Source: Gammaproteobacteria bacterium (GTDB lineage: Bacteria; Pseudomonadota; Gammaproteobacteria; Steroidobacterales; Steroidobacteraceae). Taken from it: a stretch of DNA of 64,000 nucleotides. Where the stretch lies: contig PLUE01000069.1 of NCBI GenBank assembly GCA_003164785.1, positions 434,001 to 498,000 on the forward strand. The letters are read 5' to 3'. Positions 19,138 to 27,624 of the stretch are shown here, piece after piece. A program made the position numbers and the translations under genes. Position 1 is the first letter of the stretch. Each line of letters begins with the position of its first letter. The notes under the pieces are model-generated. The model was not told the DNA's origin. It made no database searches and saw only the letters and a program-made list of their open reading frames with translations.

Positions 19138-19727
19138 AACTGACACTGCCCGATCGCCGCTTCGGCGGCTATATCTTCGATTGCGACGGCACGCTCGCCG
19201 ATACGATGCCGCTGCATTACCAAGCCTGGAAACGACTCGTCGAAGAGAACGGCGGGACGTTTTCGGAGGAGCTGTTCTATTCGCTGGGCGGCCGGCCGAC
19301 GGAACAGATCATGGCGCTGCTGCGCGACCAGCATGGGCTCCACGTCGCCGATGTGCATGCGGCGGCGCTGCGCAAGGAAGAGTACTTCGTCGATTTGATC
19401 CGTGCGGTCAAACCCATCGAACCGGTGCTGCGGATTGCCCGGCAGATGCACGGCGTCGCGCCTCTGGCGGTTGCCTCGGGAGGCCTGCGCAAGTACGTGG
19501 AACTCACGCTGGACGTCCTCGGCATTCGCGGGCTGTTCGCGTCGGTGGTGTGTGTCGAAGATTACGCGCGCGCCAAGCCCGCCCCGGATCCCTTTCTCGA
19601 GGCGGCGCGCCGGTTGAACGTGGCGCCCGCGGAATGCGTCGTCTTCGAAGACAGCCCGCTCGGCGTCCAGGCGGCCGAGGCGGCGGGGATGGAGTGCGTG
19701 TTCGTGCCGAGGAACAGCGAGCAATGA
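19134..19727 (+). CDS. HAD-family phosphatase (beta-phosphoglucomutase-like)
   Basis: 197 residues from ATG 19134, which overlaps the aldo/keto reductase stop (ATGA). HAD motifs: FDCDGTLADT (Asp16 nucleophile, Asp18), VASGG with a Ser near residue 109, ARAKPAPDPF supplying the Lys, and VFEDSPLGVQAA for the metal-binding acids. The cap, with HYQAWKRLVEENGG, matches the beta-phosphoglucomutase/YqaB/YcjU subgroup, which acts on sugar phosphates. The overlap with genes on both sides suggests joint expression with the aldo/keto reductase, perhaps for sugar or sugar-phosphate repair. Confidence 0.9.
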   Translation: MKLTLPDRRFGGYIFDCDGTLADTMPLHYQAWKRLVEENGGTFSEELFYSLGGRPTEQIMALLRDQHGLHVADVHAAALRKEEYFVDLIRAVKPIEPVLRIARQMHGVAPLAVASGGLRKYVELTLDVLGIRGLFASVVCVEDYARAKPAPDPFLEAARRLNVAPAECVVFEDSPLGVQAAEAAGMECVFVPRNSEQ

Positions 19728-21115
19728 TCGGAGTCGGCGTTGATTTCGGCACATCGAACTCCACGGTTGCCTGGTTCGATGGGACCGAGCTGCGGTTCGT
19801 CCGGGTCGAGGAGTCGAGTCCGATCCTGCCCACCGCCATTCACTTGAGCCGGGATTACGTCGGCACCACCGGCTCCGAGGCCATCGACCTCTACGTCCAG
19901 GAGAACAGCGCTCGATTGGTGCACCTGGTCCCCGAGATCCTGGGGCAATCGGCGGGGGAGATCAGCGACAACAGCACCGATACCGAACGGGGAGAGCTCG
20001 AAACCAACCGCAACCTCGTCTTCGGACCGTTGATCGATCACGGTCTTCCCGGGCGTTTGTTTCTCGGCCTCAAGCGCTTGTTGGGCAACCCGGCGATCGA
20101 TCGCTTGTATGTGTTCAATCGAGCCTACCGGCTGGTGGCGTTGCTGACGCCGGTGCTGCTGCGTTTGCGCGAGACTGTCGAACATGAGTTGCAGGGCCCC
20201 GTCGGCGCCGTGCATGTCGGACGGCCGGTGGACTTCGAAGGGGGCGACGGCGCCCGTAATGGGCTCGCGATCAAGCGCCTGACCGAGGCCTGCGAGCATG
20301 CCGGATTGCGCCGCGTCGAGTTCTATCCGGAACCGGTTGCCGCCACCTTGAGTTTTCTCTGGCAACAGCGTCTTCGGGCCAGCGGCATCGTGCTGACGGT
20401 CGATTTCGGCGGCGGCACGCTCGATCTGGCCGTGGTTCGCTATGCCGGGGTGGAGTTCGAGGTGCTGTCGACCGCGGGCGCCGATCTGGGCGGAGACCGC
20501 ATCGACCAATTGATCTTCCGCCGCATGCTGTTCCCGTTGCTGGGGGAGGGCGAGACCTGGGCGCGTCAGATCGACGGCCGGCTGGTGCAGACCTTGTTTC
20601 CGTTCTCGGAATACGAGGAGGGGATCCTGAATTGGGCGATCACGCACAATCTCAATCAAAACCGTTACAAGACCAAGCTGACCGAGCTGATCACGCAGGG
20701 TGGGCCCGCCGCAATCAAGTTCGAGCGGTTGAAGGATCTCATCAACTACAACTACAGCTACATCATCTTTCGCGCGATCAAGAAGGCGAAGGCGGAACTG
20801 TCGGTCGTCGAGGAAACATCCATCGATATTCCGGAACTGAACTTGACGGTGCCCATCACGCGGGTTCAGTTCAACGACATGCTGTCCGACATGATGAGCC
20901 GGCTCGACGCCTTGGTGCGGCAGTCGCTGGAGCGGGCGGGCCTGCGTGCCGAGGACATCGATTTGGTGGTGCGCACGGGCGGCTCTTCGCAGATCGTCGC
21001 GGTGAGGCAATTGCTCGACCGGCTCTTTCCCGGCAAGGTCACGGAGCACGATCCGTTCACCAGCGTGGCCGGGGGCCTCGCGATTGCGAGCTATCATGGG
21101 TATCGATTCGTTTGA
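19724..21115 (+). CDS. Hsp70-family protein (YegD-like)
   Basis: 463 residues from ATG 19724, overlapping the HAD stop by 4 nt. The actin/Hsp70 ATPase motifs are present: GVDFGTSNSTVAWFDG (phosphate 1), TVDFGGGTLDLAVVRY (phosphate 2) and VVRTGGSSQIVAVRQLL (adenosine). The length is far below DnaK (about 640), and the substrate-binding domain and lid are missing, as in the YegD group of short Hsp70s. Its partner and client are unknown. It ends an operon with two small-molecule enzymes, an unusual setting for a chaperone relative. Confidence 0.88.
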   Translation: MIGVGVDFGTSNSTVAWFDGTELRFVRVEESSPILPTAIHLSRDYVGTTGSEAIDLYVQENSARLVHLVPEILGQSAGEISDNSTDTERGELETNRNLVFGPLIDHGLPGRLFLGLKRLLGNPAIDRLYVFNRAYRLVALLTPVLLRLRETVEHELQGPVGAVHVGRPVDFEGGDGARNGLAIKRLTEACEHAGLRRVEFYPEPVAATLSFLWQQRLRASGIVLTVDFGGGTLDLAVVRYAGVEFEVLSTAGADLGGDRIDQLIFRRMLFPLLGEGETWARQIDGRLVQTLFPFSEYEEGILNWAITHNLNQNRYKTKLTELITQGGPAAIKFERLKDLINYNYSYIIFRAIKKAKAELSVVEETSIDIPELNLTVPITRVQFNDMLSDMMSRLDALVRQSLERAGLRAEDIDLVVRTGGSSQIVAVRQLLDRLFPGKVTEHDPFTSVAGGLAIASYHGYRFV

Positions 21116-21331
21116 ACCGCGCGGACCGGATGTGCGTGAATTGGCCGTTCGCGATGCGGTACATGACGAAGCTGACCACCCGGATGACGTCGCCCGTCTT
21201 CATCGGCCCGACGACGAATTCCGGCGTGAATTATCCATCGCCGCGGTGGGTTTTCGTTCTGCGCAGCGCCGGATTCCTGTATAAATAAAGCGTAGTGATC
21301 ACCAAAAAAATGTCGAGAGCAGGGGGGGTGA

Positions 21332-22342
21332 ATGACCGAAGATCCGCGAAGTCGCGTACGCGACCTCATCACGAGCGCCTGGACCACCCAGGTGATTCAT
21401 CACAGCGTCAAACTGGATCTGTTCGACGCGCTCGCGAGCGGCCCACGATCGAGCACCGACCTGGCGCGCAGCGCCAACGCCGACGTCAACGGCATCTTTC
21501 GTTTGCTGCGCGCCCTCGCGACCCTGGGACTGGTCAACCAAGACGCGGACGACAGTTTCTCGATCACCGAGGCGGGGCGCTTGTTGTGCCGTGAGTCCCA
21601 GGGGTCGTTGAGGGGAGTCGCCTTGCATTGGGGCGATCGGCTGTGGAAATCGTTCGAGGCGCTGGGCCAAGCCGTCGTGTCGGGCCAGCCGTCGGTCACG
21701 TCGGGGGCCGACGACTTCATCGAGATGCAGAGCGATCCGGTGCGTTCCGCGATCTTCAATCGTGCCATGGCGGAGCAATCGCTTGGCGTCGGCCACGAGG
21801 TCGCGCGGGCCTACGACTTCTCGCGCTTCGACTCCGTCATGGATGTCGGCGGGGGCTACGGCGCCGTGCTGCGCGCGATCCTCGAGCGGTATCCCGCCCT
21901 TCATGGCTCCGTGATGGATTTGCCGATGCTGGCCACGCAGGCCACCGCGTATCTCGCCGCGGCGGGAGTCGCCGATCGTGCAAAGTATGTCGGCGGCAAC
22001 TTTTTCGAGGCCGTTCCGGAGGGCGCGGGCGCCTACGTGCTCAAGTACATCATTCATGATTGGAATGACGAGAATGCCGCCCGGATATTGACGAACTGCG
22101 CCAAGGCGGCCGCACCGGGGGCCAAGGTCTTGTTGATCGAGCAGATCGTCCCGGAGACGGTTCGAGCGAGCGTGGCTGACCAGACGATCATTCGAGGTGA
22201 TCTCGTCATGATGACCGTCGGCGGCAAAGAGCGGACCGAAAAGGAGTATCGCGATCTCTGCGGCGCGGCGGCCCTAAGCATCGAGAGCATCGTCACGACA
22301 CCATCGGGGTTCTCGGTAATCGAGACCGGCCATCAAATGTAG
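21332..22342 (+). CDS. SAM-dependent O-methyltransferase (family 2)
   Basis: 336 residues in the caffeate/hydroxyneurosporene O-methyltransferase layout. An N-terminal winged-helix dimerisation domain (LFDALASGPRSSTDLARSAN, about residues 30-50) precedes the Rossmann domain. The SAM site is MDVGGGYGAVLRAIL near residue 170, followed by GNFFEAVPEGAGAY and the typical YIIHDWNDENAARIL, whose His and Asp are the usual catalytic region. It likely methylates a hydroxyl on an aromatic or polyketide-like acceptor. It stands alone on the plus strand after a 216-bp gap with an AT-rich TATAAA near 21280. Confidence 0.9.
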   Translation: MTEDPRSRVRDLITSAWTTQVIHHSVKLDLFDALASGPRSSTDLARSANADVNGIFRLLRALATLGLVNQDADDSFSITEAGRLLCRESQGSLRGVALHWGDRLWKSFEALGQAVVSGQPSVTSGADDFIEMQSDPVRSAIFNRAMAEQSLGVGHEVARAYDFSRFDSVMDVGGGYGAVLRAILERYPALHGSVMDLPMLATQATAYLAAAGVADRAKYVGGNFFEAVPEGAGAYVLKYIIHDWNDENAARILTNCAKAAAPGAKVLLIEQIVPETVRASVADQTIIRGDLVMMTVGGKERTEKEYRDLCGAAALSIESIVTTPSGFSVIETGHQM

Positions 22343-22414
22343 TTGGGGTGCTGCGGGCGCGGCGCAAGGCGCGGACAATGCGACGGCGGTGGTCAGCGCG
22401 CCGGCGGCCGTCGG

Positions 22415-23302
22415 TTAGCGACTCGGAGGGCGTGTGAAGCGCTCGATGAAGCTTGCCACGGAGGGCCCGATGTCATCGTCGGGGCCGCCCAGGCTGAGCG
22501 CGGGCGACAAATGGTTGTGTCCGGTGAAGTAAAGCATTCGCGGCAGCGCCCCGGTGGCCTCGAGATGGGCGGCGTTGACCTGGTCCGCTTGCCGCTGAAA
22601 ATTCTCCGGATCGAATTCGGCGACCGAGTAGAGGCACGGCACGGAGGTCGCGAGCAGCCCGGGAAGGGACGATTGCCCGACGAACCGGGTCGCGTCCTCA
22701 CCATAATAGGCTCTTTCGAACGGACTGTGGGTGAGCCGCGTCAGATCGTAGATTCCCGACATGAAAATCGCGCCGGCCACCGCCTCCGCCGCACCGTGGC
22801 GGACATCGGCGATGTAGCCCGCGACGTGCGCCGCGCCCGCCGATTGCCCCATCACGAACAGCCCGCGCGGATCGACGCCGAACTCCGCGGCGTGCTGCTG
22901 CAACCAGCCGACGGCGAGGGCGACATCGTCGCTGCCCGCGGGCCACGGTGCACCCGGCGCCAGCCGGTAGGTCATCGTCACGCCGACACAGCCGTGGCGT
23001 GCCGCCCAGGCGCCGATGTTGTTGTAAAACGGCGCGTCGGCGCCGCCCTTGTCGCCGGCGACGAAGCCTCCGCCGTGAACGAAGATCAACGCCGGGCGCG
23101 GCGTCGAACGTTCCAGGGGACTGAAGACATCGAGGCGGTGCCGCGCGTCGCCGCCGTAAGACAGGTCGCGCCTCACCAGACAGACATCCGGGGTGGGGCG
23201 CGGCGCCGCGGCCGCGAACAAGGCCATGGTGCCCTCGATCATCGGCGGCGTGATGGCCCGCCCCAGCGCTTCCAGGGCCTTGATCCGCGCGACCCCGGTC
23301 AT
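22415..23302 (-). CDS. Alpha/beta hydrolase, HSL-type esterase
   Basis: 295 residues. The hormone-sensitive-lipase-type oxyanion motif HGGGFVAGD and the nucleophile elbow VMGQSAGAAHVAGY are intact, and a late GHNHLSPALSLG supplies the His. It should hydrolyse short-chain or bulky carboxyl esters in the cytoplasm; no signal peptide is present. Its start overlaps the carotenoid oxygenase stop by 4 nt, so it is translated from the same message and probably acts on the oxygenase product or substrate. Confidence 0.88.
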   Translation of the reverse strand: MTGVARIKALEALGRAITPPMIEGTMALFAAAAPRPTPDVCLVRRDLSYGGDARHRLDVFSPLERSTPRPALIFVHGGGFVAGDKGGADAPFYNNIGAWAARHGCVGVTMTYRLAPGAPWPAGSDDVALAVGWLQQHAAEFGVDPRGLFVMGQSAGAAHVAGYIADVRHGAAEAVAGAIFMSGIYDLTRLTHSPFERAYYGEDATRFVGQSSLPGLLATSVPCLYSVAEFDPENFQRQADQVNAAHLEATGALPRMLYFTGHNHLSPALSLGGPDDDIGPSVASFIERFTRPPSR

Positions 23303-24741
23303 GCCCGACTCTGGGTGTAGCGTCCGCTCGCCAGCGTCCCGGCCGGCACCCAGGTGCCGTGGAACGTGGAGCGTACACGCACGGGTAGGTGCAGGACGGC
23401 CACGGGCCCCGCGGCGATGTTGGTCGCGTCCAAGATGGCAAGATCGCTGTGATTGGCATCGAGACGATTGACGATCACCAGCAGCCAGCCATCGCCTTCG
23501 GGAGAGTCCGGCGTGCGCGGCACGAACTGCGGTTCGTGCACCGAGGTGCGGGGACCGAAACTGTACGGAGTCACCGTGCCCGTGGCGTGATCGATGTGCC
23601 CCACGGCGCTCCCGCCGTCCGGTCCTCGCATGACGATCATGAAGCCGTTGCGGTACGGGTAACCTTGGTAGCGGTCATCGGTGCGCGGCATCTCCCCGGG
23701 CATCGGGGTGAGCACGCGACTCGCGAAGCCGTCGGCGCTCGAGTTCAAATCGAAAGTCAGCCGCGTGAGGATGGGCGGGACCATGCTCGTGCGCTCACCC
23801 TCGAGCGTCGGAAAGAACGGGAAACAATTGCCGGAGTACAAGCACAGATCCAGGTTGACCGTCGAGCCGTCCTGGAACGCGTTCATCATGTGGCCCGCGC
23901 TGGTCGGCGGTCCGCGGAAGAAGCGGATGCCCTGTCCCTTGCCGCGGCGGGGGACGATGGCCACCACGGTTTGCTCGTTCGGATGCCATCGATAGAACGT
24001 GCCGCCGCGTTTCAGGTTGTCGAGGTCGGTGATGAGCGGAAAGAACGGAAAAATGGCGTAGTCGGGCGTGACGGTGAAGTCATGCACCAGCGAGGAGTAG
24101 GGCGCCTCGAACCAGATTTCATCGGTGACGACGCCCTCCCGATTCATTTCGTAAAATACGACGTCCCGCGTGGCATCGCCCCGGGCTTGGAACGAATAGG
24201 TCAACAACCGGTCGTCGACCACGTCGACCTTCGGATGGGCCGACAAGGAGACGGCCGTTACCTGGCCACCGAAATCGTAGACACCGCGCGTCGCCAGGGT
24301 GTCCGGATCGAGCTCGTACGGCAGCCCGTCCTCCTTGAGCACGAGACATTTTCCGGCGTGAAAGATCACGTTGGTGTTGCTGGTCCCCATGTGCGTGTCG
24401 GCGGCGCCGGGGTCGTTCGTGTACTTGTTGCGGTAGCGGCCGAACAGGGAGCGTCGCGCCTTGGCCTGTAGTTTGTAGCGGTCATTCTCCACCCACCGGC
24501 TTCGATAGCTCACATGATCGCCATCGAAGCGGAACATATGCGCCATTCCTTCGCCATCGATGAACACGTCATCGCCGAGCATGGGGGGATACTGCCGATC
24601 CGGACCGCAACGATACCAAGTCCCGTTCAGGCCGGCAGGCACCTTGCCCTCGACGAGAACCAATCCGTCGATGTTGCTCTCGATGCGAAGCGGGCGGCCC
24701 CAGTTCTCATACAGAGGCAGGGGCGGAAATTGAATTTCCAT
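23299..24741 (-). CDS. Carotenoid/stilbene cleavage oxygenase (RPE65 family)
   Basis: A 480-residue non-haem iron dioxygenase that splits a C=C bond in carotenoids, stilbenes or isoeugenol-like phenylpropenes. The four iron-ligand histidines can be placed: SAHPKVD, VHDFTVTP, GHMMNAFQDG and FHGTWVPAG. Other family blocks include GEGMAHMFRFDGDHVSYRSR and VHEPQFVPR. There is no signal peptide. The RBS AAAGGAG lies before ATG 24741. It heads a two-gene operon with an esterase and is divergent from a double MarR regulator 157 bp away, which probably controls it. Confidence 0.92.
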   Translation of the reverse strand: MEIQFPPLPLYENWGRPLRIESNIDGLVLVEGKVPAGLNGTWYRCGPDRQYPPMLGDDVFIDGEGMAHMFRFDGDHVSYRSRWVENDRYKLQAKARRSLFGRYRNKYTNDPGAADTHMGTSNTNVIFHAGKCLVLKEDGLPYELDPDTLATRGVYDFGGQVTAVSLSAHPKVDVVDDRLLTYSFQARGDATRDVVFYEMNREGVVTDEIWFEAPYSSLVHDFTVTPDYAIFPFFPLITDLDNLKRGGTFYRWHPNEQTVVAIVPRRGKGQGIRFFRGPPTSAGHMMNAFQDGSTVNLDLCLYSGNCFPFFPTLEGERTSMVPPILTRLTFDLNSSADGFASRVLTPMPGEMPRTDDRYQGYPYRNGFMIVMRGPDGGSAVGHIDHATGTVTPYSFGPRTSVHEPQFVPRTPDSPEGDGWLLVIVNRLDANHSDLAILDATNIAAGPVAVLHLPVRVRSTFHGTWVPAGTLASGRYTQSRA

Positions 24742-24898
24742 GATTCCGGCTCCTTTTCGAAATCGTACGACATCCTAAATAATAGGGCTACCGGCGGGGA
24801 GCGTCAAGGAGGCATGGCAGCGCCAGACACGATTGCATCTCGTCGCGGGTCGCGATGTAGGGCATTCTTGAGACTATGCACCGGGCGAGGAACGATCA

Positions 24899-25927
24899 TT
24901 GAAGGCAGCGTTGAAGGCGTCGATGCGGGGAACCGACATCGATTTGGGCGGACTGGCCTATTTGTATTCGCGGGCGCCGTTCTTGTTCCAGCACGTCGAT
25001 CAAATCGGCCGGGCGCTGTACGCGAGCGATCCGGCGAGCCATGGAGTTCCCCAGCCCCAATACCTGTGCCTGGATCTGCTGCGCGTGAGCGGGCCGATCT
25101 CGCAGATTGCACTGGCGCGCCGCGCCGGCGTCGATACGTCGACGCTCAGTTCGGTCGTGACGCGCCTGGTGGCGAAGCACCTGGTCAAGCGCGTCCCCAA
25201 CCCGGCGGACGGGCGCGAGAAACTGGTATCGGTGACCGCCGCGGGCCGCGCGGCGGCCGAACGCGCCGCGGGCGCGTATCAGCGGGTGCAGGCCATCCTC
25301 ATGGCGACCCCCGACATCGATGCGGGACTGTTCCACCGGCTGGCAGCCCCGGTCGCCCATGCCGCAGATCATGCGGCACCCGAATGGTTGACCGATGCCA
25401 TTCCGGCGGCCGAGAAGGCACGCCTGGCCGTGGTGTTCGAGTCGCCGAGCTTTCTGGTCCGCCGCGCATTGCAACGCTCCGAAGTGGCCATTCTGCGCAG
25501 CATCGGCGCCTTCGATCTGACGATCCGCCAGTATGCGGCCTTGCTGGTGCTCCATTTCCACCAGCAATTGGCCGAGGCCGACCTGTGCCGCCTGCTCGGA
25601 TACGACGCGTCGAATGCGGCCTTGGTGGTGAAGTTGCTGGTGGAGAAGGGGCTCGCCGCGGTGGTCAATCCGCTCGCCAGCGGTCGCAAGCGCTACCGGG
25701 CCACACACGCGGGCCGCGCGCTCCTGGCCGACAAGGAGCCCGTGATGCAGCGCGTCGACCGGGCGCTGTTGAAGCCGCTCGACCGCGCGCAGGCCAGGCG
25801 CTTCAAGGACATGTTGGCGGCCATCGTGCGCGAGCATGGCGGGCAGGTGCAAAACCCCCTGGTTGCTTTCGACACCGTGACGGCATCGGTGTATTGGCAG
25901 AAGCCGCGCTTCGTGCCGGTGAAGTAG
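24899..25927 (+). CDS. Tandem double MarR-type regulator
   Basis: 342 residues, about twice the size of a MarR protein. The TTG at 24899 is used because GCGAGG lies 8 nt upstream; ATG 24923 is the alternative. The first winged helix is near residues 60-115 (QIALARRAGVDTSTLSSVVTRL, then DGREKLVSVTAAG). The second is near residues 210-285 (LCRLLGYDASNAALVVKLLVEKG, then SGRKRYRATHAG). Both keep helix-turn-helix and wing, so the chain can act like a covalent MarR dimer. It is divergent from the carotenoid-oxygenase operon and is the likely regulator of that operon. Confidence 0.82.
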   Translation: MKAALKASMRGTDIDLGGLAYLYSRAPFLFQHVDQIGRALYASDPASHGVPQPQYLCLDLLRVSGPISQIALARRAGVDTSTLSSVVTRLVAKHLVKRVPNPADGREKLVSVTAAGRAAAERAAGAYQRVQAILMATPDIDAGLFHRLAAPVAHAADHAAPEWLTDAIPAAEKARLAVVFESPSFLVRRALQRSEVAILRSIGAFDLTIRQYAALLVLHFHQQLAEADLCRLLGYDASNAALVVKLLVEKGLAAVVNPLASGRKRYRATHAGRALLADKEPVMQRVDRALLKPLDRAQARRFKDMLAAIVREHGGQVQNPLVAFDTVTASVYWQKPRFVPVK

Positions 25928-25930
25928 CCA

Positions 25931-27022
25931 CTACATCACGAGAACGGGTTTCACCGCGCTGCCGGTCGTGCAGGCCGACCAGGCCGCGGCGATGTCGTGA
26001 AACGCGAACTGCGTCACCAAACGATCGAACGGGAAGCGGCCGTGGCGCCAATGATCGATCAGCAAGGGAATGAACAGCTGCGGCGCGGCGCTGCCGCCCA
26101 GAATTCCCTGCAGTTTTCGACCGCCGGCAAGCAGCGCGCCGACATTCAGCGCCCATTCTCCCTGGGGCCGGGTCACGAAGCCGGCAGTCCCCTCGTTCGC
26201 CAGGCACTCGATGGCCATGGTGTACACCGGGGGCGCCGCGGTGGTGTTGAAGCTGAAGTTGAAGCCGAAGGGTTCGATCTCCTGCAGCGCGCCGAGTGTC
26301 GTCGTGTCGGATCGCAGAGCTGCGGTCGCACCCAACTGCAGCGCGAGGTCCAGGCGCTCCTGCGCGACGTCGACCGCCACGATGGACGAGGCGCCGCTCA
26401 AGCGTGCGGCCATGATGGCGGCCAGGCCGACGCTGCCCACACCGAACACCACGAGGGATTGCCCGGGACGCAGTCGAAACGCCTCGATCACGGATCCGGC
26501 GCCCGTGATGATGCCACAGCCCAAGGGACCCAACAGGTGCAGCGGCGCATCCTCGGGAACCTTGACCGCCGAGCGCTCGGGAACGACCACATGCGATGCA
26601 AATGAAGACTGCGCAAAAAAGGCGCCGGCGAGGCGTTCGCCATGCTGGCTCAACGGCGATGAGCCGTCGAGACGCATGCCGGCGAAACTGAGCTTCATGG
26701 TGTCGCGGCAATAGGTGGGCCGCGCCGCGCGACAACTCGGACACAGGCCGCACGAGCCGCCGCTCAACACCACCGGGTCGCCGACCTTCAAGCCACGCAC
26801 TCCGTCCCCGACCTCCTCGACGATGCCGGCTCCCTCGTGCCCGAGGACGATGGGTTTGGGCACCGGCATGCCGCGGCCCGAGTGACAATGCAGATCGGTA
26901 TGACAGATGCCGGTCGCGACGATGCGCACCCGCACCTCGTCGATGCGCGGGGCCTCGAGGTCGACCTCCTCGATCTGCGGCACCGGTTGCCCATCGCGCG
27001 AGACGGCCGCTTGAATTTTCAC
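25931..27022 (-). CDS. Zinc-dependent alcohol dehydrogenase (aryl-alcohol type)
   Basis: 363 residues from GTG 27022, which overlaps the NTF2-like gene by 4 nt (GTGA). Catalytic zinc ligands are in GICHTDLHCHSG and LGHEGAGIVEEVGDGV; the structural zinc site is CGLCPSCRAARPTYC. The cofactor fold shows VVFGVGSVGLAAIMAA with VAVDV after it, fitting NAD(H). The segment GPLGCGIITGAG is typical of the benzyl-alcohol/aryl-alcohol dehydrogenase class. With the aldehyde dehydrogenase upstream in the same operon it should oxidise an alcohol to an acid in two steps. Confidence 0.92.
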   Translation of the reverse strand: MKIQAAVSRDGQPVPQIEEVDLEAPRIDEVRVRIVATGICHTDLHCHSGRGMPVPKPIVLGHEGAGIVEEVGDGVRGLKVGDPVVLSGGSCGLCPSCRAARPTYCRDTMKLSFAGMRLDGSSPLSQHGERLAGAFFAQSSFASHVVVPERSAVKVPEDAPLHLLGPLGCGIITGAGSVIEAFRLRPGQSLVVFGVGSVGLAAIMAARLSGASSIVAVDVAQERLDLALQLGATAALRSDTTTLGALQEIEPFGFNFSFNTTAAPPVYTMAIECLANEGTAGFVTRPQGEWALNVGALLAGGRKLQGILGGSAAPQLFIPLLIDHWRHGRFPFDRLVTQFAFHDIAAAWSACTTGSAVKPVLVM

Positions 27023-27573
27023 CAGGGGTCCTTTGCTTGCACGCTGAAGGGCCGGCAGTCGGCGGGGTCGGCTTGATGCCTCGGTCGCTGCACCATCTTG
27101 CGTTCGCCGCGCCAGGGCACCTGATCGGCCGCCGTCCAGGCGTTGACGAAGAGGCTGAAGAACACCCATCGGCCGTCCCGCCGCACGAGCTTGTCGTCGC
27201 GCGTGCCGATGCCGAAAACGAAGTTCGTGCCGTAGTCGATGTTCAACTGGACGATCTGGAAGAAACATCGGACCCGCACGCCTTCGGCACGCGGTTCCAT
27301 GATGAAGTGGTTGAACAGGTGCTGGCGGCCGTACCACCAATGCTGCCGGTCGTTCCACAGGCTGCGCGCGTTCGCGATGATGGCCGCGTGGCCGGTGGCC
27401 TTGCCCTGCCACAGGTGATCGAACGTGCCATCCTCGGCGAACGCCGACAACAGCAGCTCCTCGTCCGCGAGATCCAAGCCCCAGGCATAGCGGGCATAGA
27501 GCTCGGTGATGTCGCCCCGATCCTGGGCGGGCAAATTCTTCGGTACTCCCTCCGGCCAGCAGTCATCGCTCAT
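27019..27573 (-). CDS. NTF2-like / SnoaL-type protein
   Basis: 184 residues from ATG 27573, preceded by GGAGGG at a spacing of 3-4 nt; the earlier ATG at 27600 lacks such a site. The NTF2-like cone is recognisable from ITELYARYAWGLDLADEELLLSAFAEDGTFDH, GHAAIIANARSL and RRDGRWVFFSLFVNAW. Members act as small dehydratases, isomerases or subunits of aromatic-ring enzymes; specificity cannot be read from the sequence. It lies between ALDH and ADH in one operon, with a 4-nt overlap to the ADH. Confidence 0.83.
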   Translation of the reverse strand: MSDDCWPEGVPKNLPAQDRGDITELYARYAWGLDLADEELLLSAFAEDGTFDHLWQGKATGHAAIIANARSLWNDRQHWWYGRQHLFNHFIMEPRAEGVRVRCFFQIVQLNIDYGTNFVFGIGTRDDKLVRRDGRWVFFSLFVNAWTAADQVPWRGERKMVQRPRHQADPADCRPFSVQAKDPW

Positions 27574-27624
27574 GATCCCTCCAGCGGTTGTCATCGTCAT
27601 TGTAATGGTCCGCGGCGCGGCCCG

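Noticed and set aside
19562..21097. A 511-codon minus-strand frame
   Set aside because: It is antisense to the HAD and Hsp70 genes, which carry clear motifs; its own product has none.
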